Positions 22,743 through 37,300 of a stretch of 64,000 bases of DNA are shown one piece after another (position 1 is the stretch's first letter; each line of letters opens with the position of its first letter). The DNA is from Watersipora subatra. Its lineage: Eukaryota; Bryozoa; Gymnolaemata; Cheilostomatida; Watersiporidae. The position numbers were made by a program, and so were the translations under genes. The notes below the pieces were generated by a model, which did no database searches, had not been told where the DNA came from, and saw only the letters and a program-made list of their open reading frames with translations. The stretch is from assembly GCF_963576615.1 (NCBI RefSeq), contig NC_088716.1:3224001-3288000 (forward strand). The letters run 5' to 3'.

Positions 22743-25700
22743 GTAAGTAGTCAACCTATTATAATTTCTTGTCTTTCTTTTTGTAGAAAACTAGCTGTGC
22801 TGCTGTAGGGTAATAAAAAAGTATTTGGACGAAAAATTTATTAGTATTTAACATATAACAACATTTGTCATTCTAACTTGCAAACTACATATCATGAAGA
22901 GAAAAGTGTTTTGTGTAATTAAAATAAATAAAGAGAGAAAATAAAAACAACTGTAAAAGTTTTCAAATTTTTTCAAACAATTGTAACTTTCAAACATCAT
23001 ATCATGAGGCAAATGTTTTGTGAAAGTCAAATAAATTTTAAAAAAATAAAACAACTATAAAAGGGTTTAAATGTAAATGTAAAAAAATTAGCAAGTGATA
23101 GCTAAATTAAGTCTGTTTTGCTATGATTGCAATAAAAGATGATTTGGTAATAATACAATTAATACAAACTGAGAAAAAAAAATAAAAATCCTGAATACCG
23201 GTATGTTGAATTAATAATAACAAATGGTGCATAGAAGTGTGTGTGTATAAAAAAGGTTACTGTTCCACCAGAAGCTATCCATCATTCAAATTCATCAGGG
23301 CGCGAAATTTTAGTTCTAAGATCTTATTAGCTATAGCTGGACATACCGAAGGGCAGATGACAGAAAACAGATGAAACTTTGAGTAATATATACATGTATA
23401 TAGATTATACTAGAAAAGTGTATCCACATACTAAAGCTATAAAATATGTTAAAAGACTATCGAAAGAATTTTTCCTTCAAGTAGACCCAAATGTAATTAT
23501 CTTTTTATATTTGTATGTTTTGTTACAATTATACCAATGAAATATTGCAAGATAGGCAATCAGCGTAGCGTCTCGAATATTCATGATTATTTCTTTGGAT
23601 TGATCTCTTTTTAGACTTGGCAGCATTAAAAGTCGTCCTTGAGGGGATTTGAATTCCCATGTCATCCCTTCAAATAAAACTCTACAGCTTGCCTTAGTCT
23701 AGCAATAAACTCTTCAAATCTCCACACCATAATATCACACCCGATTGCTACTAGCGCAGGCACTGGGTGCACAGGCTACCTTTTTTTGCTAAATCAAAGC
23801 AACTTTTTGAATCAATTTTAGTTTTCTATCTGACCAGTGATGACATTTGCTCAACCCTCCAGGGGAGTCACAGGCATTATGATTGTACATTTCCTCGAAA
23901 CTCGGTTAGCCTAGCAGATGCTTTCTCATCCTCTGTTTACTGCTGCCAGGCACGGCACATGTGCTGCCGGGTGCTCTAGATGTGCTGCTGGGTGCTCTAA
24001 ATGTGCTACCAGGCACTCCAGATGCGATGTTGCTGTTACTGTAAAACCTTTATTTGAGTGCCGCCACTTTGACATTCTGTGATCTTTACGAACCCATAAT
24101 AAAAAGTGATCAGTAGAGAATTGTTCATAAAATTGTACTAATAATGACTCAGTTACAGCAATAACAATTAATTTTTGTTACTGCTGCTGTAGTAGCTGCC
24201 ATGGTGTTCGTGACGGCGTAGGCTACCTGAGAAGACCGATTGTCACAATCATCAGAACTATGCATTCTGATTTGAAGTCACTAACGTCTAAGTCCAATCC
24301 AATGGCTTCAGATTTACCCATAAGTTGGTTTACAGCGTGATAAGTAGATTCTAAAATGTTTTGATGAATGATAGAATACTCTTCAGAAATCGGTATACGA
24401 CAGCCATTGTTACAGCGTATCCAAGTTCGTTTTATTACTCCAATTTTTTTCCATAAAACTTTGAAAGCAACACTATCGTAATAAGTAATAACTATATTCG
24501 TCTAAAATGTTCTACTCACATTGGTTCCTTGTTTAACTTGGTCTTATACAGGAGCGTATATGAACAACTGTTTAGCAAAAACACTTGAGGCCAACAGCAT
24601 TAATGTCACTCCGCCCGAAAGAGTGCACTAAATATTGGCAACATTAGCATCGCTTCACCCATAAAAGAGTTAAATTTATTTTGCCAAAATTCCGACCAGC
24701 TGGTTGGAAAATAAAGCGCTACCCTCTATTTGAACGTTACCTTCAATAAAGCGCCACTATAACGAAAGGGTTGACAAATACAGCACCAAATAGAGGTTTA
24801 ACGCTATTTCTTGAGACATGTTGAAATCGTTTGTTTCTACTTTATTACTAAGTTTCCATAGAGTGCAGCGACACTCTATGAGTGCGGAAGCGCTACACAG
24901 ATCATGTTTCCATAGGGTGCTATAGTAGAGAGACGGTTGTGCAACGTCAGTTGCCCGAAGACCCATGTGCACATGAAAGGGCAATGCCATTGGTTGATAA
25001 GGCCATTTCAATAGGCTATACACAGCTGAAGTGTATACTAAGTTTGTATGTCACTAAGTTTACGTGTACGTTATACACTTATACTTGTCAGGTCTCCAAT
25101 CTGGTCTCATCAACTAGTACCATAATCGCTTTTGTCAAATGTTCTATTTATTGCTGCTTTCTGTTATTTCATCCTTCATTGCTCTTCGACTGCTACAGGC
25201 TCAGAGAATTCCAAGTTTCATAGGATGAGGTTCCTCCATGAAAGCCTGGAGTGTCTCGATGCTCAATTCCAGAGTTTTGGAGGGCGGCTATACACTTTTC
25301 AGGGAGGCACAACTCGTACTCTGGAAAACATATGCGAGGTATTTGCAGTTTTATCTATTCAACTGTATCGTAGTCCAGTCATACCTCGACGTACCTAGCC
25401 TAATGCATTCTGGCACTGAACTCTCTATCTCTTCTCTCATCTTGAAGCAATATTTCCTATATAAAATAACTAAATAAAAATTAATCCATTCCCATACAGC
25501 GGTTAAGGGTGATGTGAGAGAGACTTGACAGCAAGGTTAAGGGTGGTGTAAGAGAGACTTGACAGCAAGGCTAAGGGTTGTGTAAGAGAGACTTGACAGC
25601 AAGGTTAAGGGTGGTGTGAGAGAGACTTGACAGCAAGGTTAAGGGTGGTGTAAGAGAGACTTGACAGCAAGGTTAAGGGTGGTGTGAGAGAGACTTGACA

Positions 25701-28246
25701 GCAAGGTTAAGGGTGGTGTAAGAGAGACTTGACAGCAAGGCTAAGGGTGGTGTAAGAGAGACTTGACAGCAAGGTTAAGGGTGGTGTAAGAGAGACTTGA
25801 CAGCAAGGCTAAGGGTTGTGTGAGAGAGAGAGACTGTCAAGTGTCAAGTAGAGGCAACTTCTCATATTTGATCTGAATAGTAACATATCTCGCTGCACTT
25901 GTGAGAAAAAAGATGATGCACATATAGTTGTGTTATATCTATTGTATATACAACTTTTATGACGTTTTAGTTCGCTGTGATAGATCGTCAGATGTGTCGG
26001 CAAAACAGAGAATAGGTAGCTGCCCAATTGTTAATAAATACTTAGAGGCGATCAATTGGTGCAGATTTACAACGTCAGTCAGTGTACATGGACGTTGAAT
26101 ATGTGCGTTCCTGATCAACTTGTTGTAAATTTATCGCAATCATAGTTTATAAAACCAGTGATATTGTTCAGAAAAAGGAGACAAGCTGTTTATGCAAACT
26201 AATATTATCACAGTTACGATACAGCCAACAAATTAAGTCTAGTTTTTTTTGTATGGCTAAAGAGGTGAGTTTGGAAAAGTCTTGCAACGGATCAGGCAAT
26301 TTACATGTATTTTACTGATCGTATAACGTACAATCCCTACAACGCAAACGTTCTGGGAATGGATTATTTAAGGTCCCAAGTAACAAAGATGTTACCATAG
26401 GACACCTATTATATTTCGCTAGTATTTAGTTTCGTGAGTAGCATACAGAGTTAAATTCCGCTGCAACTTAGTTTCGCAGCTCTGATGAGTGCGAAAATAT
26501 AGTGATGTGAAAATAAATGCAGTGGAACAAACATAATTAGATTCCTCAGGTTAAGTTCACCGATAAAAAATTTAAATTTGCGACTAGTTTGTAATTGTGA
26601 ACCGCAGGTAGAATTGTGTAGCCGAGATCGACAACACAATTTGGTCACTTGCTGCCATTTGTTTCTTGGACTATCAATAAACGAAGCAATTTAATTCCGC
26701 GTTTTCGCTCGTTCGTTATGACAGTTTAGTTTCGCTCATGAAATTTTTGCGAGAGGATGACTCCGCGAAAACGCGAAAGTTAGATGAGGCGAATACATAA
26801 GTGTCCTAGGGTATTTTGTTTGTCAAAAACTTTCTCAAAATCCCTGAAAGGGAAATGATGACCAATTTCTTTCAGTTTGGCGTGTCTTGCATGAAAAGTG
26901 ACATGTAATATTTTCCTTCAAAACTATTTACAAAGTTGGAGTTGCAATCCCGTTGAACAGTGGGTCAAAGGTCAGACAACATATCTTAATCTACTAACAA
27001 AAACCCATCATTAGAAAACAGCGTTCGGACTTTGCTTAATTAGTTTTAAAAAGATTTTAATGAGGTCGGCTAAAATTTTAGTGAAAACAAAGTCTGAAAC
27101 AGATAGGTGATAAAATTTTAGTGATAAAAAGTTGAAATTCGGTAAAATAGTTAGAAATACATTCTAAAAAGTAGCTTTAAGTATGTGTTATTTAAGGTGA
27201 ATTCAAAGTTTATGTTATACGTACGTCTTTCTTGAAGGTAAGAACTCTCTACGATATGTACTGCATATTGTAAAGTTACATTTTGGTAACTATAGTTACT
27301 AAGGTTGACATACTATTTTGTTACTAATTTTTAATATGTACAGTACTTGTGTGAAATTTTGTTGATTTTTACCAGGGGATGTTTGCATTATATAATTACT
27401 ACGGTTTCTATATCCTTCCATATGATTTTTTCACCATACGATGCCAACTCTGAAATAGATTAAAGTCATACCCGGAGGGTGCCCAGTATTAGGAGTTGTC
27501 TCATATCTCATGGCAGAAACTTCCTCGGAATTTCGCTCATATCTCTAATTGCTTATATGTTACACTCGTATGTCGAGGTTCTGACTGTATAGAGTGACCT
27601 AGTTTTTTACTTGCGTATGTTAGGTGACCTAGTTTAATGGTTGGCTATGTCAGGTGACCTTGTTTAATGGTCAGCTGTACCAAATTACCTAGTTTGAAGT
27701 TTGGCTATGTTCTGTGACCTAGTTTGCTGGCCGGCTATGTCCTTTGACCTATTCACAGCCATCAGTATAATACTTCAATGAACTTAACATCTTATCTATG
27801 TTATTAGTCAGAATGTTGGTTATGTTATGTATATTTGTTATAGAGATATTGTATCTATGATGGGCAACTTTTGGACGCAGTCTCTTCATAGAGTTATTCT
27901 ATTCTGTACTTCTAAAGTTAACATGTATACATATATATACATATATATATATATATTTGAAAAATTATTGCGAAAAAAGTAAACTTTTAGTATTTGCGTT
28001 ACAAATTTGTTTCGTGCGAAGCACTCCTCAGGCGCAATTGTACTAAAAATCTTTTAGTACAATTGCGTCTGAGATTTTTAGTACAATTGCGTCTGAGGAG
28101 TGCTTCGCACGAAACAAATTTGTAACGCAAATACTAAAAGTTTACTTTTTTCGCAATAATTTTTCAAATATTTCATACTCCACTAATAATCTTATAGGTT
28201 TTTAGTGTAGAGTTCTCTTTTTATATGCTTTTGCACTTGCTTTTAG

Positions 28247-28313
<67 letters not shown>

Positions 28314-31300
28314 TCATGCTACAGACAGTACTGTTTCGGCTATTGAAGCCTCATCAGTGCAGCTCAGAGCTTTGGCAAGGGACACGAATCCCATTACCAA
28401 TGAGAGTTGACTTCCTGCCATGAAACAACTAGGTTGCCTCACAGACTTTTAGAAAGTCAATGTGCTGGCACCAGAGTGCTCAAATCACAAAAGTGATGAG
28501 CTTTGCACAAATATTATATATGATTATATATTATTATATATATATTATATATATATTATTTGTATATATTATTATATATACAAAATTATATATATATATT
28601 TAATTGTGTATATATACACACAATTATATATATATATCTCGTTTATATCTATATAAGATATATACAGTCAAACATAGATAACTCGAACTTCAAGGGACCA
28701 AGCAAAAGTGTTCGAATTATCAGAGCGTTCAAGTTATCAGAGCACTGTCACAAGTTCATATATTTACTTATTTATTAGTAGATACATGTACATATACAAA
28801 CTATAATATAAATCAAAAGCACAAATGGCTTGTTTCAAATTAAATGCTTCTAATGTAAAGTTTAAAACGTTTTTATGAAAAAGTATAGAGATTTTTCTAT
28901 CACTTGAGATTGGTTTGTTGTTTGAGGTGATGTTATTGCCAGGACGTTTTTCAGATTGACATTGGCAAAACTTGATCGTTGTTGAAATGCTCAAAAGAAA
29001 AGACATTTTTTTCTTTCGGGGTTTTACCCACGATCAATTTTGCCGTTTTTTCTTGAAGTTTATGCAAAGATTATCTTACTTTACCTGGGATTCGTTAAGA
29101 GCAACACTCCGAGGCAGTTCAATTAGAAGTTTTACGAGGTTTTACGTACATTCTATATCACTCACGTTTTTTTAATAGATACTTATTGAATGTACACACA
29201 TATTCTGTGTTTAGGTCAAACGATGAATAGTTTTTTGTAGCTCAGACAACGTTAAAGTTTAATTACAACAATTTTTAAGACGTTTTAAACATTCAACATT
29301 CCGACGTTGATTCAACACGGAATCAACGTTGGAAAACTATTCATCACGGGCTAGCCGGGTCACGTACTCAAGGACTTTCGCCACGCACATACAAAACAAA
29401 AACAACATGCGATTTTTGTTTTGTATGTGCGTGGCGAAAATCCTTGCGCGCGTGACCCGGCTAGCCCGTGCTATTCATCGTATAGCAGTATAAATCAAAT
29501 TTCACCAAACCTTTAGAAAAGTCGTTGACAAAAATATTTTGCCGATGGTGGTAATAACGACGCTTATGAATTACGAAAAGATGAAGTTTACCTCTATGGC
29601 TTTGAATAAAGTGATTTTCTAAAGCGATAACAACCGTTTCGGTAGCCGTTGGGCAAAAAAACAGTTCGAATTAACAGTGTTGAGTTCGAGTTATCTATAG
29701 CAATTTATCATTACGTGGGAGCGGACCAAAGGAACTGTTCGAATTAACCATGTGTTCGAGCTATCCGTGGACGAGTTATCCATGTTTGACTGTATATATC
29801 TTATATATCTCAATGTTCGTCATTCGTCTGTTGGTCTGTCTGTCTGTCTCGTGCCCAGTTACAGCGATAAAGTTTTAGCTACAGAAAATGCGCTTTTCAT
29901 TAGATTTGACCTCGGCACCTCACTGTTTCATCCTTTTTAGGCCTCCCCGGGGAAGTATAGAGTGGCATGGGAGACAAACCCTAGCCCTGATGTCAGAAGA
30001 CGTACATTGTCTAGCAGCATTTCAGAGCTCACAAACTCTAGACTTCTAGATAAGAATTCTATAAAAAGTCATTTAAAAAGAAATATCGTGGGAGTCTAGT
30101 CTAGACAAGTATGGTTCCTGCTAATATTAACATCGTACCCCCAACCACCTTGAGTGAATTTAGGCTAGTTTAGGCGGAAAGCAAGTGCCTAAACTGTATG
30201 TACATGTATGTACTGTATGTAGTAATAGACATGTATACAAACTCTAATATTACTCTGTGTGTGTGCATGTGTGTGTAGTTATTGCTTGACTAACACAGTT
30301 CATGTGTAACATATCACTTAAGGGTCATATATCCTTCCATATCATATAGACTATCAGTAGCCTGTGTGTCTGTTCTGTAGGAATGGGGGTCGCGTATCCT
30401 TCTGTATCGTAGACTGTCAGTAGCCTGTGTCTCTGGTCTGTAGGAATGGGGGGTCACATATCCTTCCATATCATAGACTGTCAGTAGCCTGTGTGTCTGT
30501 TCTGTAGAAATGGGGGTCACATATCCTTCCATATCCTAGACTGTTAGTAGCCTGTGTGTTTGGTCTGTAGGAATGGGGGTCACATATCCTTCTGTATCGT
30601 AGACTGTCAGTAGCCTGTGTCTCTGGTCTGTAGGAATGGGGGGTCACAAGACTTACTTACCAGGAGGAACCTGAAGCTATTTGGAAGGAAAGAGATGACA
30701 ATGTGAAACACTTGTGTGAGAAGCTCGGCGTAGAGAGAATAGCTAAAACAGGGCATACTCTGTGGAACCCTCACGAGTAAGTCTCTTACTCTCTTCTTCA
30801 CATCTACTTCAACAAATTTATCTACACCAAGAAGTAAGTCTCTTACTCTCACCTTCACATCTACTTCAACAAATTTATCTACACCAAGGAGTAAGTCTCT
30901 TTCTCTCACCTTCACATCTACTTCAACAAATCTATCTACACCACGGCAGCACATAAGACTCACCTTTAGGAAACCTCGAATCCTATACCAACCTAAGAGC
31001 ATGCATTTGTTCTACGTGTTCACCGAGATGGAGACCTGACCATGCATTTAATACTTTGTTTCATGTTCTCCAAGATATTCCTAAGCGTGTTTTTGTCAGT
31101 TGTGGATTATGTATCAGGGTTTATATGTAGATATCTAAACCCTGTGGGTTTCTTTTCTTTCTTGATATATGTAACCTCTATGAATGCTTGTAACCGCTAT
31201 GCTTACTGTTACTCTATGAAAGGGTGTAATATCTATGAATGAGGTAAATTCTTTGGTGGTATACTAATAGCTGTAATGAGTGACTGTTTTTCCCTAGCAT

Positions 31301-34300
31301 AATAGAGTGTAATGGTGGAACACCCCCTCTCACCTATGATATATTCACCCACGTTACCAAGTTGATGGGGCTGCCAAACAAACCTCTGGAAATACCAGAC
31401 TTCACAAATCGGCTGGTCGTTGCCCAGGATTTTGAGAGCAAATTCAAACTGCCAGAGTATGGCTCACTGGGTAACGCCTTTTCACATACATACACGCTTA
31501 ACAATATCTGATCTTGGAGATTGTAGATCTCTGAATATTCTCTGTTTTTATGCCAAGTTCACGCAGTAGGGATTGGAGTTTGTAGTTTTGAAATCTGTTA
31601 GTTGTTAACAGAATTTGAACTCTCTTATGAATCATCTCACCCTGTCCTTTAAGGATTTTCCATACAAGTAAGTCATTGTTTGGTTCTGTTCTCTGGAAGG
31701 GTTTAGAGAAGAGGCTAAGGCACCTGATAACAGATTCAATAAGTGGAAGGGAGGGGAGGATGAAGCTCTCAAACTAATGCACTTGAGGCTAAAAGTTGAA
31801 GAAGTGGTAAGATGCTTATCCTGCTCCATACTTCTCTATCATCGGGTTGGATTATAAGCTTTATGCTAAAGTAGTTTCGGTTGCTTTGTCTATTTTTAAC
31901 TATTGTTTTAAGTAAAATGCCTTTTCGTTTTAAATCTACCAGTACACTAGTACCCGTAATCGGGCAGATTTTGTCAGTCTGGAATGGCTGATAAATTTGG
32001 AAAGTTGGGCTCATTGTGCTTTTGCATCTTACTCTTGCCGATGTGAAAAAATGGTGAAAGAAAAAATCCTTTGTAGAACGGGGTATGATAAACGTTTGTT
32101 TACTCCGAGGTATATCTATTAATTTGGAGTTATCTTTTCCTTGACGCTGTCAGCATATTGTGGCTGTAACGGTAATTACTCTCTCTCTATGACCTGTGAA
32201 TGGCTCCATTCAAACTCCGAATTCGTTTGTTATAAAACAAGCATTCAGTTATTGTGACCTTGACACATCAAAATAACGACTGGGTCACCGCTTTTTCTGA
32301 CGCACAATCAAGTTTGTTCTTATTCGTCGTCAAAAATGTGCTGAAAATTTTTCTGAGCCATTATAATGCACAGCACCGTTGATTGGTCGAAACACAAAAT
32401 GGTGGGCAGAAAACTCACCTAATGATGGGTGGTCTGCGTAGTTTGATGTCAAATATGTAATCATGCAGATTTCGATTTGCAGAGCTCACCTTTAGCCTAA
32501 TCGTCGATGCATCATTTTAAAATGAACATGTTGGTCTGTATCAGTAGAGATCAAGTCGACACATCTGGGAAATACATGTAGTTGAATATAACGATCTAGA
32601 TTCCAATGCATGCTGCATTCAAGATTGGCTTCACCCAATCAGCTCTTCATATGTGGACAAATATATTAAAGCTACTAAAAAGCTACTAGTATAAATTGAA
32701 ACTGCTCATAAAATATTTCATGTAAGTTATTTTCGGTAAGTGGAAAATAATTTTTTCTATACCGTACTTTTCGGCCTATTAGCCGCTACTTTTTTCTAAT
32801 GATTTGAGCCATGCGGCTTATATAAGGGTGCGACTAACCTTTGGCTTTTTCTTGCACTGCTAAGGGGCATTAACCAGAATCTCCGGTTAGTGCACCTTTA
32901 GCAGTGAAAGAGAAAATGAAACAATGCCTAACTGTACTGTTTGTTAGGCACTGGGTTAAAAAGCGTCTGTTAATACGAAACATTTCGTATTAAACAGCAA
33001 AATTACTACCGCGCTCAAAAGCAGCACCGTATTGAGTCCTGCGGCCTATACAAAGTTGCGGCCTATGTATTGTTTTATTATCGTTTATTGGAGAATAAAG
33101 CAGATGCGGCTTATATAGGGGTGCGGTTTATAGTCCGAAAAGTACGGTAATTAATTCATGTCATAAATCTGAAGTTGTTTTTATTGTTAAAGCACATAAA
33201 TTACATAATTTTTTTATTATGTAGTTCAATACATCAGAGTCTTAGCTTTCGAATGAGCCTATATTCAATACACAACGAATAATAGAACTATGATAAATAG
33301 GGTGTCAAAAGTATGTCTTGCAATAAAAAAAACTTGGTTGCGGTTCCCACAATGTGATGTCACAATAATTATTTAGCCTTGGGTAGTCGATCCCTTTCGC
33401 TGCCATTGAGGCTGCGCTTTTCTGTGACAATCGGTGCTGTTAAACCCAGAAAGTGCCAATAATAAACTAGGATTCTAGATAATCAACAATGCCCACGATC
33501 GTGCTAACGCCCGTCCAATACAAACACATGTTCTGGGTTAATTAATTATGCTTCAATAAATATACTGTCGTTGATAAAGGTAATGAAATCACATCGATTA
33601 AATTGTGACCTGCGGTTCCATGGCCCTAGGACTACATGTCAATCGCACTTTCGAGAGATCACGCAATGCTTGAAATTAATTAGTCTCAGTCACGACCCTC
33701 AACATCACAATAAAATGGCTGGGCTAGTGCATAATATCATCAGGAAAACATAATATGGTGCTTGGAATCTGAGTTATTTATCATAGAAATAATCTGTGCA
33801 TGGAGAACTAATGACACTGATTCCTTTGTCATCTTCATTGGTTCTCTGGAGTTGCCCTACCTTTGCCTGACACTATCGTCATTATTGTAGTTAATAAATA
33901 TAAGCGTTAAGCAATAAAATAAGCGGTAAGAGCACACAACACTGCATATAAAAATTGTGACCTCACAATTTTCGAGTCTATACCATTGAACATTTCTGCG
34001 GTAAAGCTCTGAGAAAATCCTATAAACACCAACCAACGTCCACTTCACCATGTCAAACAATGGCTCATTTGAAGGCCAAGACTCTGATGTATTGAAATAT
34101 ATGATGAAAGAATTATGTATTTGATGTGCTTAAACGCTTTTAGCAAACTATAGCAGCACCTGTAGCTAGACAAACACTAGAGCTATGACAAATCGTTGAT
34201 CATTCATCCTACGAATATCCTGACGATTTCTCTCCAGCATTTGTTCTCAACATAATTCATTCACCTGTTCTAACTTGTCACTTTTGTAGGCATTTTCATC

Positions 34301-37300
34301 CGGTTATATTTTGCCTAATCAATATCTACCGGAGTTGTGCGCTCCTCCTCGTAGCCTCAGTGCCCACCTCAAGTTTGGCTGTCTTTCTGTGAAAAGGTTT
34401 TACTGGGAAATACAACAGGCCTATGTCAAGGTTTGTTAGCTATTATATGCACATCTCTGATATGAGGCACATCTTCCTCATAGATTTGCGATAATGTTGA
34501 GAGAAATGCTAATCATTAGCTACCTGTTTCCAATCACCTGTTGTATGATTTCATCTTTATGACAGTCATTTTCTAATCACCATGAACTGCCATCGTGGTG
34601 CAAATTTCTCCTGTATCTCGTGATCTTTCTCTTAGAGATTCTATTACCGTAGGTTGTTGGTCGAGAGAGCAATGGTGTAGAGCTCGGGGTTGTGGCACAA
34701 CTCATATGGAGGGAATTTTTTTATACTATGTCTGCACAGAACCTCAAATATGGGCAGATAGAAGGCAATCGCATCTGTCTGCCCATCCCCTGGTACACCA
34801 ACGCTGAGTTTGAAGAGCGGGTTGAGATGGTGAGTCTCTCGTGACTGGCGGATTGATCATTTATTGACTACAGTCCTAAGTCTATGATTGGCCTTGAAAA
34901 CAAACACTCGTACCAAGTTACTCATGTCATTCTTACTGGGGGAACAATGGTTTTTTGTTCACATATTATCTCTGAAAGTGATTAAATTTTGGGAAAATTT
35001 ATTGTTATTACGTTGTGGAAATCATGACTGTACCCTGCCAATTTAATGTGTCGGGAGAGATCATCAGTTGTATCAATAAATCACAGAGAATAGTTATCGG
35101 CGCAATTATTCTACAACTGTTGAGGGTGAACAGTTGATAGCTCGACTCGTGACAAAGAAGAATGTTGCGGGTTCAAATCGTGTCTGATGCAATCTTTTTT
35201 CCACTCCTCAATCGTGGCTTCAGACAACTAAACACAGCTCTTATTATAGTAAATATTTTGCGGATGTGCATATCCAGGAACCAGGAAGGATTACTCGTAC
35301 TTCCTGTTCATACTGAATGAGTTTTGAGGAAAGAGTTGTGATTTTTAGAAATGAGTTCCATTCGTAAATTGTTAGTTGGTCTAATGACATTCATTACTAT
35401 ATTATGAGCCGTGTCCATCCTTCTGAAGCCAGAGTTGTTGGTGGGATAAAAGAGTGCTTTGTATGAGACTCACTCTTGAAGTTCATCTTAGCACCCGGAC
35501 ACTCTATGGCAGGTGCCGTAGAGTGCCATAATCTACCACCTCTTAGCATATCTGATTAGTGCTATCAGGGAAGGGTGGTAGACAGGTGGAAGTTACTAGT
35601 TACTAATTACTAGTGGTTACAGTGAGGGGTTTATTGTGTGCCTGTAGGGGCGGACTGGCTACCCATTTGTTGATGCAATTATGAACCAGCTCAGACTCGA
35701 AGGTTGGATTCACCATGTCGGGCGTCATATGGTCGCCTCGTACCTAACTCGTGGGGATCTCTGGCTGAGTTGGGAGGTCGGCGTTAAGGTAGGGATGATA
35801 GGACTTGCATAAGGTTCTATCATGTGTGTGCCTTTCCGACATTTTGAGTGTAACTCTGCGAGTTAAATAAAGATGGTTGACTTTATTGATCATTCTTACA
35901 GATATTTGAGAAATACCTGCTCGATTATGATTGGTCAATATGTGCGGGAAACTGGATGTGGGTTTCTTCATCCGCTTTTGAGAAGGCACTAGACTGTCCC
36001 AAGTGTTTTGACCCTGTCAAATATGGACAGAGGATGGACCCAAATGGAGACTATGTGAGGTCAGTTGTGTTACCATTGCTGTCAGCTTACAAGACTTATC
36101 TTTTCTTACGCCTACAATCTGCCTGTCAATCTGCTTCTTTGTTGTAGGAGGTATGTTCCTGCATTGAAGAAGTACCCTCTGAAATATCTCTTTCAGCCCT
36201 GGTTAGCTCCTGCCAAGGTAGAGTACTCTCTCTACACCCCTTGCTACACCCCTGGCTGCACACACCTGTCTCTTGTTAAAAATTTGATCAGCAGATCAAA
36301 CCTGTTTAAAAATAAGAAGTAATGTCCCCCTGCATTTCAATATAACAATGTTACAGGTTCAGCAGGATGCAGGATGTATTGTGGGTAAAGATTATCCGGC
36401 GAGAATGAATGACCATAAGGTAAGCGCAAGAGAGTGCAACTCCCATATGGACCAGATTCGAAAGTCTATGGTTGACCAGTGTAAGTGGATGTCATATGGT
36501 CTAATTAATTGCAAGGTTAAAAATGTGATTGTGTCAAGCATTTTTTGTCTATCAGTTAATATGTTGTTTATTGTGTTAGGTGATCTCATTGTCAAGATAT
36601 TTGAAGATTAAAATCAAAAAAATTGGTTGCAGTAAAAACGCTCAAGTCAGAAAACATGCCCAGGCTTGCCCAAAATGATGTAACGCGTGATACAACCTGG
36701 CTCAATCTCTCGTATTCACATCGGCTATTGCGATAAAAGTCTAGTCCTTCGCGGCTCTATTGGCATATATTTTATTTTGTATTTGCTCGTGTTGGCTAAA
36801 ATAAAAATTTAAATCCTGCTACAGATACATTATTATGAATGCCACAAATAAGGGAAATTGAAAACTTGTCATTTTAGCTTCTAAATGTTGTGTAAACATT
36901 TGAGTACTGACTACGGTTCTGCCGGTCTACGGTAATTAGGTCGTCGAGTTGACTTATTTAATCGGGGCCTTTGTATCAGCTAAGTTTTCAGTTACTACCG
37001 ACACCGTAAACTAGCTACTAAACAAAATAAGCACTCCGCCATCTTTGAAAAAACCATGTTCGAATATATGGTGAAACCAAGTGCATCCCAAAAAGTCATG
37101 CATAGTCTACGTTATCGAGTCGGTATCAATTTGTAGAAAAAATTTACTCATCACATTCGATTAGTTAATTCAAGTACAAAAAAAATAGTTTTATGAGTTC
37201 ACCTAAATAGGGAATGCAAAACAAAGTCAATTTTGTTGAAATCAATTAACCCACCGATTCAGGCTAAGGATTACTAAAGCCATTCTAGCACCTGGTTGGC

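Noticed and set aside
26480-26500. ctctgatgagtgcgaaaata as a second hammerhead core
   Set aside because: CTGATGA and GAAA are present, but only four bases separate them, too few for stem II.
30664-30776. Starting cry exon 3 at the accag ending 30663
   Set aside because: It would lose ten residues ([10 protein letters not shown]) that align without gap to other cryptochromes; the tag ending 30633 fits phase and homology.
36481-36611. Reading cry exon 11 on to the TAA at 36611
   Set aside because: The extension is unlike any cryptochrome tail, a consensus gtaagt donor lies at 36481, and exon 12 at 40420 restores the known tail motif in phase.
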